DNA from: CAUZFZ01 sp963579025
GTDB lineage: Bacteria > Planctomycetota > Planctomycetia > Planctomycetales > Planctomycetaceae
NCBI GenBank assembly: GCA_963579025.1
Contig: CAUZFZ010000286.1
Span: 1 to 7,108 of the forward strand
Length of the DNA: 7,108 nt
Direction of reading: 5' to 3'
Both the position numbers and the translations under genes were made by a program. Position 1 is the first letter of the stretch; each line of letters begins with the position of its first letter. Shown in pieces: positions 1 to 5,569 of this stretch. The notes beneath the pieces were generated by a model that saw nothing but the letters and a program-made list of their open reading frames with translations, had not been told where the DNA came from and did not search any database.

Positions 1-513
1 CTGCCCCGGACATGGGACAGGAAATGAAGTCCCCCCGCGACATCCAGCCGCCAACGCGGCAAACTCACACTCAACAACAACTTACGTCAGCATAACCACC
101 GCCACGTAAAGGGATCACGCCCGTGGTCACCATGGTCGGACATTACCGAAACGGGAGACTCTTACACGACGCTCAAGCATGCCGATCCGCTGCTCTACTA
201 CCCAAGGAGCCTGAAGCACTGTGCCGATGCCTATGCAGCGCCGGCCGACCAGAAGCATCCGTACGTGTCTCCCGTCTACGGAGACTACTCTCAGGGGTTC
301 CCTCCGACGTTGATTCAAGCGGGCACGAAGGAGATTTTTCTAAGTAATGCCGTGCGGCATTACCAGGCCCTCGATCAAGCTGGCATCCCCGTAAAGCTTG
401 ACCTTTACGAAGGCATGTGGCACATCTTTCAGGTGTTCAACCACGAGCTTCCCGAGTCGAAGCTGGCGAGAACAAAGGTGAGTACGTTCTTAAGCCAGCA
501 TTTCGGAAAGTAG
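1..513 (+). pseudogene. Alpha/beta hydrolase (fold-3/HSL-like), decayed or truncated 3' remnant
   Basis: The frame is open from 28 to 513 and reads as the C-terminal half of a hormone-sensitive-lipase-type esterase. Homology-like text starts near 55 with GKLTL, which resembles the segment after the family's GDSAGG box. It continues through SPWSD (130-144), KHADPLLYY, SPVYGDYSQGFPPTLIQAGTKE and EGMWHIFQ. The His in GMWH fits the catalytic histidine, and the Glu of GTKE sits about where the family has its acid. The nucleophile box is not readable: in this frame the text before GKLTL is SSRQR, there is a TGA at 25-27, and the other two frames also close within the first 120 bases. The first ATG in frame (265) would leave only a fragment. 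The substrate cannot be told. It ends 72 nt before the sulfatase start. Seen: an intact C-terminal half and a broken N-terminal half. Inferred: a pseudogene, although sequencing error near the window edge could give the same picture. Confidence 0.62.
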
Positions 514-572
514 CTCGCAACGTCCCCACGGATCATTTGAAAGTGGTATCAGGCAGAAGTGCTTCAGATGGA

Positions 573-578
573 AAAAGG
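573..578 (+). promoter_or_regulatory. Probable ribosome binding site of the sulfatase gene
   Basis: The purine run AAAAGG ends 7 nt before the ATG at 586. It favours that codon over the upstream GTG (559) and ATG (568); the latter has only a weak AGAAG at 555-559. The match to the anti-SD is modest. Confidence 0.35.
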
Positions 579-585
579 TCGTGCG

Positions 586-2061
586 ATGCAGTCAGGGAAT
601 CGGTATTCGTGTCGGCGCATCGTACACGGTCAATGGTGCCGGCTGGTGACCCTGACTTACGCGGCGACGACTCTGTTGATGCAGGTCGTCACTTTCCAGG
701 TGCAGGCCGCCGACACTCGCATCCGCCCGAACATTGTCGTTGTGCTCGTTGATGATCTGCGCTGGGACGACATCGGGTGCGCTGGTCATCCGTTTGTGCG
801 GACTCCACACATTGATCGGATTGCCCGCGAAGGCGTGCGGTTTCGAAACGCCTTCTGCACGACGCCGCTTTGTTCGCCAGTTCGAGCGTGCCTGTTGACT
901 GGCCTGCACACTCATCACCACGGAATCCTCGACAACATCAACCGCAGTGAGCAAAGCCACCGCCTGAAAACGTTTCCTCAGGAACTGCAGCGATCAGGCT
1001 ACACCACCGCGTACGTCGGCAAGTGGCACATGGGAAACGACGACACGGCCCGGCCCGGATTTGATCACTGGGTCGGCATCAAAGGTCAGGGGACGTCGTT
1101 CGACCCCGTGCTGAACGTCGACGGCGAGCGAATCAAGTTCACCGGACACACGACCGACGTGCTGAACCGGCAGGCTGTGGACTACGTCCGCCGCACAAAG
1201 GCGAAGCCCTTCTGCCTGTACGTAGCTCATAAAGCTCTCCATCCGGAATTGACGCAGCGCGACGATGGCAGCATCACTGATCCGAAAGCGGCCCGATTTC
1301 TCCCCACCCGGCGACACAGCGAACTTTATGCGGACGCCGCGATTCCCAGACGCCTGAATGTCACGGACACGCTGCAGGGTAAACCCGCGTTGTTGCGGGA
1401 TATCGCGGGACTGCCGCCGCTCAGTCGAGCAACCGGCACGGACGATGAGACCGTTCGGGATCGCCTGCGCATGCTTGCCGGTGTTGATGACGGCGTGGGT
1501 CTGCTGCTGGACGCTTTGAAAGCCAACGAAACACTCGAAAACACTGTGTTCGTATTCACCAGCGATCACGGCTACTGGTACGGAGAGCACGGCTTGAGTG
1601 TCGAACGCAGACTCGCTTACGAGGAGGCCATTCGAATTCCGTTGCTCATCCGATTTCCGTCGCTGATCCGGCCGGGCAGCGTTATCGACGAGTTTGCACT
1701 GAGTATCGATCTGGCACCCACACTGCTTGAGCTGGCAGGCACGAAGTCGAGTCAGCAAATGGATGGACGCAGCCTGTTCCCGTTGTTGAAGGGAAAGCAT
1801 CCAGCGGACTGGCGCACATCATTCCTGATTCAGTACAACACAGACACGGTGTTTCCTCGTGTGAAAACGATGGGATATCGAGCGATCAGAACACAACGCT
1901 GGAAGTTCATTCGTTACCTGGAACTCGACGGGATGGACGAACTCTACGACCTGCAGGCCGATCCTTATGAAATGACGAATGTCGTCAGTCGAGAGGATGC
2001 CTCTGAGGTCGTAAAGCGTCTCAATCGAGAAATGGACGCGTTGCTGGACGACGACGGATAA
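586..2061 (+). CDS. Secreted sulfatase, Cys-type (arylsulfatase / N-sulfoglucosamine or GlcNAc-6-sulfatase-like)
   Basis: This is a 491-aa sulfatase of the alkaline-phosphatase superfamily (family S1), expected to hydrolyse sulfate esters or N-sulfates of polysaccharides in the periplasm or outside the cell. An N-terminal basic stretch, a hydrophobic segment and QVQA|AD (residues 38-43) suggest a signal peptide. Numbering from the ATG at 586: the metal-binding Asp pair is DD 56-57. The signature CSPVRACLLTG starts at Cys96, which would be oxidised to formylglycine. GKWHMG is 145-150, His215 lies in AHKALH, DHG is 327-329, and RR 341-342 lies in the SVERRLAYEE stretch. The closing ELYDLQADPYEMTN (452-465) is typical, so the protein looks full length. 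No maturase is in the window. An upstream GTG at 559 would add 9 residues; the ATG at 586 is preferred for its AAAAGG. The sulfated substrate cannot be named from sequence alone; the general look is closest to heparan- or mucin-type sulfatases (inference). Confidence 0.93.
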   Translation: MQSGNRYSCRRIVHGQWCRLVTLTYAATTLLMQVVTFQVQAADTRIRPNIVVVLVDDLRWDDIGCAGHPFVRTPHIDRIAREGVRFRNAFCTTPLCSPVRACLLTGLHTHHHGILDNINRSEQSHRLKTFPQELQRSGYTTAYVGKWHMGNDDTARPGFDHWVGIKGQGTSFDPVLNVDGERIKFTGHTTDVLNRQAVDYVRRTKAKPFCLYVAHKALHPELTQRDDGSITDPKAARFLPTRRHSELYADAAIPRRLNVTDTLQGKPALLRDIAGLPPLSRATGTDDETVRDRLRMLAGVDDGVGLLLDALKANETLENTVFVFTSDHGYWYGEHGLSVERRLAYEEAIRIPLLIRFPSLIRPGSVIDEFALSIDLAPTLLELAGTKSSQQMDGRSLFPLLKGKHPADWRTSFLIQYNTDTVFPRVKTMGYRAIRTQRWKFIRYLELDGMDELYDLQADPYEMTNVVSREDASEVVKRLNREMDALLDDDG

Positions 2062-2085
2062 ACGGCCAGTTGAATAGCTCACTCA

Positions 2086-2184
2086 GTAGGCCGGAACGAG
2101 CGCAGCGCTGTTCCGGCACATGAAGTGTCGCGGGAGATCTACGTGCCGGAACGGCGTCGCTATCGCTCCTTGTTACCGGCCTAC
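2086..2184. repeat. REP doublet (BIME/REPIN-like), GTAG-hairpin...hairpin-CTAC
   Basis: This 99-bp element begins GTAG (2086-2089) and ends CTAC (2181-2184). The left half folds as GCCGGAAC (2090-2097) with GTTCCGGC (2110-2117), plus inner AGCG/CGCT around a CAG loop. The right half is the same unit inverted: GCCGGAAC (2145-2152) pairs with GTTACCGGC (2172-2180), with one bulged A. The outer 9-bp inverted repeat (GTAGGCCGG / CCGGCCTAC) and inner 10-bp inverted repeat (GTTCCGGCAC / GTGCCGGAAC) are perfect. A GTAG tetranucleotide 5' of a hairpin is the hallmark of REP sequences recognised by RAYT (TnpA-REP) transposases, and paired inverted REPs form BIMEs/REPINs. No RAYT gene is in the window. 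The element sits between the sulfatase and the CocE hydrolase on the same strand and would be part of any read-through transcript. Confidence 0.8.
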
Positions 2185-2198
2185 AGTCAGGAATGATC

Positions 2199-2202
2199 GG
2201 AG
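2199..2202 (+). promoter_or_regulatory. Ribosome binding site deciding the CocE-hydrolase start
   Basis: GGAG lies 5 nt before the ATG at 2208. The longer start at 2193 has AGGA only 1 nt away, which is too close to work, and the ATG at 2223 has no visible Shine-Dalgarno. The site begins 14 nt after the REP doublet ends. Confidence 0.55.
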
Positions 2203-2207
2203 TTTCA

Positions 2208-4001
2208 ATGTTGCCTCATAGCATGAGTAAGTGGCTGTCTCGCTTGCAGTCGCTGACGCTGATTCTCGCGATCGTCGCGCCGCAACTTTGTGCCGGGGCC
2301 GACGCAGCTGACGAGATCGCTGTTGTCACAGAGCGCAACGTTGCAGTTCCCATGCGGGACGGAGTCATCCTGCGTGCCAATGTGTTTCGACCGGACGACG
2401 ACAAATCGTATCCAGTGCTCGTTATGCGGACGCCCTACGGAAAACGCACCGGCGGCGTGGATCGATATGTCAAAGCGGGCTACATCGTCGTCTCCCAGGA
2501 TGCGCGGGGACGATTCGATTCGGACGGCCAGTGGGAGTCATTTCTTAGATTCGATACACACGACGCGGAAGACGGATACGACGCCGTGGAGTGGGCGGCG
2601 AAGCTGCCGGGTTCGAACGGAAAAGTCGGCACGTTCGGGGCCTCGTACAATGCGTTTCTGCAATGGCGACTGGCAGCGTTGCGGCCGCCTTCACTGGTGG
2701 CGATGGCGGCGTTCAGCATTCCCGCTCGGTATACCGACCTTGAGGGGCCCGGCACGATCCGTCCGGGGCGGCGTCTGCACTGGTGGGTGACAAGCATGTC
2801 TCCGGATATGCGTCATCGGGCCGGGCGACCGGGAACGAATTCGAAGGCGGCAATCCGGAAACTCTGGGACGCCGGTCAGTCGGAAAAGTGGCTTAATTTC
2901 CTGCCGTGGCTGGAACTGCCGCGGGACGCCTGTGAAGACGAAACGACAGCCGTCCGCGAATGGTTGAAGAACCCGCATACCGATCCCTGGAAGCTGCACG
3001 AAGATGTGAAAGACATCGCCGTACCGAATCTCAACCTCATCGGCTGGTCCGATCACTGCAACGGGAACATGATGCTGGACAAGGCGATCATGACCGAAGC
3101 CCGTACCGAAGTTGCCAGGTCGGGTTCTCGAACGATCATCGGACCGTGGGCACATGCGAAGCGGCGACGCTACGGCAACATTGATTTCGGCCCCGCTGCC
3201 GATCTGGATACGGTCGGTCTGGAGATCCGCTGGTTTGACTACTGGCTGAAGGGCCGGAAAAACGGAATCGCAATGACGGCCCCCGTTCGCATTTTCGTCA
3301 TGGGGGAGAATCGCTGGCGGGACGAGCCGCAGTGGCCGCTCAAGCGAGCTGAGGATCACACGCTCTTCATAACGGGCGGCGGCGGAGCCAACACTCCCGC
3401 GGGTGATGGAAAGCTTGTCCGACAAGCACCGCAGAAGTCCGGCACCGATCAGTACGTCTATGACCCGAAGAACCCCGTACCGTCGCTGCATGGGCCACCG
3501 CTGTATGTGATCCCGACGGATCAGCGGCCTCTGGCGAAGCGCATTGATGTTCTGGTCTATCAAACGGAGCCACTGACTGAGCGATTCGAGGTGACCGGCA
3601 ATCCGACGGTGGAGTTATTCGCCGCGTCATCGGCTCCGGATACGGACTTCTTCGTTCGCCTGATCGATGTCGCCCCTGACGGCATGGCTCGCGATGTGTC
3701 CCTGGGAATGGTCCGTGCGCGATACCGTCGTGGTCTTGACCGACCTTCTCTGATTGAGCCGGACACGGTTGTTCGATACACGATCCGCATGAACCCCACC
3801 TCGAATGCCTTTCTACCCGGGCACCGCATCCGGCTGGACATCACGAGTTCCGACTTCCCGAACTACGACCGCAACCACAACACGGCAGCCAATCAGAACG
3901 CCGATACAGAACTCGTCGCTGCCAGGCAGTCAGTGCATCACGGAACCTCTCACGCGACACGAATTCTGCTTCCCCGAGTTCCAAATGCCGTTGTCGAATG
4001 A
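2208..4001 (+). CDS. Secreted CocE/NonD family serine hydrolase (X-Pro dipeptidyl-peptidase S15-like)
   Basis: This 597-aa alpha/beta hydrolase belongs to the CocE/NonD group, whose members cleave esters, acyl groups or X-Pro peptides. Residues 8-35 (KWLSRLQSLTLILAIVAPQL then CAGADA) form a signal peptide; the Cys is not in a lipobox, so a soluble exported protein is likely. Numbering from the ATG at 2208: VPMRDGVILRANVFRP (47-62) is the typical opening strand pair, and QDARGRF is 97-103. The nucleophile is Ser146 in GTFGASY, the acid Asp282 in IGWSDHCNGN, and the base His316 in IGPWAHAK. A helical cap region lies between about 170 and 270. The C-terminal part (about 435-597), with VTGNPTVELFAAS and DFFVRLIDVAPDG, is the PF08530 jelly-roll domain. 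The length is normal for the family. The substrate is unknown. It follows the sulfatase by 146 nt, which contain the REP doublet, and converges with the racemase-family gene. Confidence 0.92.
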   Translation: MLPHSMSKWLSRLQSLTLILAIVAPQLCAGADAADEIAVVTERNVAVPMRDGVILRANVFRPDDDKSYPVLVMRTPYGKRTGGVDRYVKAGYIVVSQDARGRFDSDGQWESFLRFDTHDAEDGYDAVEWAAKLPGSNGKVGTFGASYNAFLQWRLAALRPPSLVAMAAFSIPARYTDLEGPGTIRPGRRLHWWVTSMSPDMRHRAGRPGTNSKAAIRKLWDAGQSEKWLNFLPWLELPRDACEDETTAVREWLKNPHTDPWKLHEDVKDIAVPNLNLIGWSDHCNGNMMLDKAIMTEARTEVARSGSRTIIGPWAHAKRRRYGNIDFGPAADLDTVGLEIRWFDYWLKGRKNGIAMTAPVRIFVMGENRWRDEPQWPLKRAEDHTLFITGGGGANTPAGDGKLVRQAPQKSGTDQYVYDPKNPVPSLHGPPLYVIPTDQRPLAKRIDVLVYQTEPLTERFEVTGNPTVELFAASSAPDTDFFVRLIDVAPDGMARDVSLGMVRARYRRGLDRPSLIEPDTVVRYTIRMNPTSNAFLPGHRIRLDITSSDFPNYDRNHNTAANQNADTELVAARQSVHHGTSHATRILLPRVPNAVVE

Positions 4002-4055
4002 GGAGTGAAATGGAGCAGCGTGTCGTGGGCTACCAGCATCGCACAGAATTCGCTT

Positions 4056-5123
4056 CTACGGCGTTTCATGCTGATTGTCTGTCGGCTCGGACGAATGTTG
4101 CATGGGCCACGTGTCTCCAATGCGATAGCCCTCAGGCCACGGGTCTGTCGGCTCCAGCATGAGCTGGTGAGTTCCCGTGATCCACGCGCGCCCGCTGACG
4201 GACGGGATAATGCCTGGTCTGCCACCGACGGACGTTTCGCTTTCGATGCGACAATCAAACTCGGAGCCAATGATCGAACGCGCCAGATACCGATCACCCG
4301 GTTTCATCTGTCCTCGAGCTCGTAACACCGCCATTCGAGCGGAACAGCCCGTGCCGGTCGGCGACCGATCCACTTTGCCCGGCCGAATCGCGACTGCGTT
4401 GGAACCCGTCAGAATTCCATCCTCAAGGGCCAACGGGCCAGCGAACTGACAGAACGAGATGTGATCCCAGTCCTCATTTTCCGGGTGAGTGAACCCAAGC
4501 TGTTCGTTGGCGGCAGCTGTAATTCTGACGCCGGTCTCGGCGACGTTCCGAGCCTCGTCCGGCGCAATGTCAAAACCCAGTGCGGCCGCATCGACAATCA
4601 CAAAGCTGTCACCGCCGTAGGCTGTGTCGACCGTCAGTGTGCCGACCCCTGGAACTTCCAAAGTTGCCCCCAACTTGTCGGCGAAAGACGGAACATTGAT
4701 CACAGTGATCCGTTCTGCCTTGTTGTTACGGCACTGTGCTCGTACCTCCACAAGCCCACCAGGCGCTTCGAGCACGAGACGCGTCTCAGGCTCCGTCATT
4801 GGAAGAATTCCCGTGTCCAGCAACACAGTCGCAACGCAGATCGCATTGGACCCGGACATGGGCGGAGTGTCTTCCGGCTCCATGATGATCCACCCCATGT
4901 CCGCCCGCGGATGCTTCGGAGGCACAAGGAGGTTGACGTGGCGAAAGACACCACCTCGCGGTTCGTTCAGCACAAAGCGCCGGAGGGATCCGTCATCAGC
5001 GATGAAATTCCGCTGCTCCCATAACGTGTCACCCGGCGGAGGAGCAACACCGCCAACGATGACATCGCCGACTTCCCCTTCGGCGTGGCAACTCACAACA
5101 TGGATGACTTTCGACGTGTGCAT
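4056..5123 (-). CDS. Proline racemase family protein (hydroxyproline epimerase / trans-3-hydroxy-L-proline dehydratase-like)
   Basis: This 355-aa cytoplasmic protein belongs to the PF05544 family, which racemises proline, epimerises 4-hydroxyproline or dehydrates trans-3-hydroxy-L-proline. Family landmarks are VVSCHAEGEVGDVIVGG (9-25), NEPRGG (53-58), PPMSGSNAIC (87-96), AYGGDSFVIVDA (168-179), WDHISF (219-224) and DRSPTGTGCSARMA (252-265). In racemases and epimerases the first landmark pair carries a Cys (MCGHG) and the second a Cys (SPCGTG). Here the first is Ser90, as in 3-hydroxyproline dehydratases, but the second position is Thr256 with a Cys four residues later (260). The activity therefore cannot be assigned with confidence. 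The start at 5121-5123 has GGA six nt upstream on the minus strand. The gene converges with the CocE hydrolase across 54 nt without a clear terminator hairpin. The region upstream of its start is the repeat-rich divergent intergenic region. Confidence 0.9.
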   Translation of the reverse strand: MHTSKVIHVVSCHAEGEVGDVIVGGVAPPPGDTLWEQRNFIADDGSLRRFVLNEPRGGVFRHVNLLVPPKHPRADMGWIIMEPEDTPPMSGSNAICVATVLLDTGILPMTEPETRLVLEAPGGLVEVRAQCRNNKAERITVINVPSFADKLGATLEVPGVGTLTVDTAYGGDSFVIVDAAALGFDIAPDEARNVAETGVRITAAANEQLGFTHPENEDWDHISFCQFAGPLALEDGILTGSNAVAIRPGKVDRSPTGTGCSARMAVLRARGQMKPGDRYLARSIIGSEFDCRIESETSVGGRPGIIPSVSGRAWITGTHQLMLEPTDPWPEGYRIGDTWPMQHSSEPTDNQHETP

Positions 5124-5220
5124 TCAGATTCCGATCACCGAGCCTGGACATGGTTCGGATGTTGGATTGTCTTCGGAGCAGTAATACTCTTCGGCCAGCT
5201 TAAGACGATTGCGGAGGGAC

Positions 5221-5361
5221 GTAGGGTGTGACAAGCGGAGCGAGCGGTTCATCCGGTGTGCCGGCGCGGGCGGCCTCCAATCGCCTGAACCGCAACGTTT
5301 TCCGGGAGATCTCCGCGCCGGCACACCACGATGACTGATCGGCCCGCTTGTCACACCCTAC
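5221..5361. repeat. Nested inverted-repeat element with GTAG...CTAC ends (REPIN/MITE-like)
   Basis: This 141-bp palindromic element has an 18-bp perfect terminal inverted repeat, GTAGGGTGTGACAAGCGG (5221-5238) with its complement at 5344-5361. It also has a second perfect 15-bp inverted repeat, GGTGTGCCGGCGCGG (5255-5269) with its complement at 5313-5327. A 7-bp pair GCGGTTC (5243-5249) / GAACCGC (5287-5293) is an alternative fold. The sequence CGGGAGATCT (5303-5312) lies just 5' of the right inner arm and also occurs in the 2086-2184 element in the same relative place. The GTAG/CTAC borders fit the REP/RAYT class, but the individual halves do not fold as clean REP hairpins, so a MITE-like element is the alternative. 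No target-site duplication is evident. No coding content. Confidence 0.75.
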
Positions 5362-5412
5362 AAAGTGGCGCTGTCCAACTAATCCAGCTTCGTCAGCCGT
5401 GAAGTGATGAAA

Positions 5413-5474
5413 GTAGCCGAACTCACCAGCGTCTGGTTTCCCCGGTCCGGCCAAAGTCTGTCGACTTCGGCTAC
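5413..5474. repeat. Short imperfect palindrome with GTAG...CTAC ends
   Basis: Two 25-nt arms (5412-5436 and 5451-5475) are inverted copies matching at 19 of 25 positions, with the outer 10 nt perfect (AGTAGCCGAA / TTCGGCTACT). The 14-nt spacer contains CCCCGGTCCGG. Its sequence differs from the other two repeats but its borders are the same GTAG/CTAC. It sits about 95 nt upstream of the TIGR03790/TPR gene, so it would lie in or near that gene's leader. Interpreted as a second REP-type family or a single-hairpin REP (inference). Confidence 0.65.
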
Positions 5475-5569
5475 TCCTCAAAAGACGACTGATACTGTAC
5501 TGAAAGGCGCCACGGGGTCGGTGTCGCGCTGCAAACTGGTGCAAGGTCATCCACACGACAAGGCGGAGC

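Larger units (their letters stand above)
5124..5569. other. Divergent intergenic region with two palindromic repeats
   Basis: This 446-bp gap separates the racemase-family gene (leftward) from the TIGR03790/TPR gene (rightward), so promoters for both should lie here. It holds the long palindrome 5221-5361 and the short one 5413-5474. The left part (5124-5220) and the right part (5475-5569) show no further feature I can support; a clear -35/-10 pair was not found. Open frames crossing this stretch have no recognisable protein content and run through the repeats. Confidence 0.7.

Noticed and set aside
994..1800. 268-codon minus-strand open frame antisense to the sulfatase
   Set aside because: It lies wholly within the well-supported sulfatase gene, has no recognisable domain, and reads as a shadow frame of GC-rich coding DNA.
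2288..2292. Possible lipobox cysteine in the CocE hydrolase signal peptide
   Set aside because: The residues before the Cys are A-P-Q-L, which do not fit the L-[AS]-[GA]-C pattern; ordinary signal peptidase cleavage is more likely.
2691..3563. 290-codon minus-strand open frame antisense to the CocE hydrolase
   Set aside because: The opposite strand carries the catalytic Asp and His and continuous family similarity; the antisense product looks like arbitrary Arg-rich sequence.
4002..4055. Bidirectional terminator between the convergent CocE and racemase-family genes
   Set aside because: No stem with adequate pairing or T-tract was found in the 54-nt gap.
4005..5184. Several plus-strand open frames across the racemase-family gene (4005-4325, 4461-5024, 4624-5184)
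   Set aside because: All lie antisense to a clear PF05544 protein and show no domain of their own.
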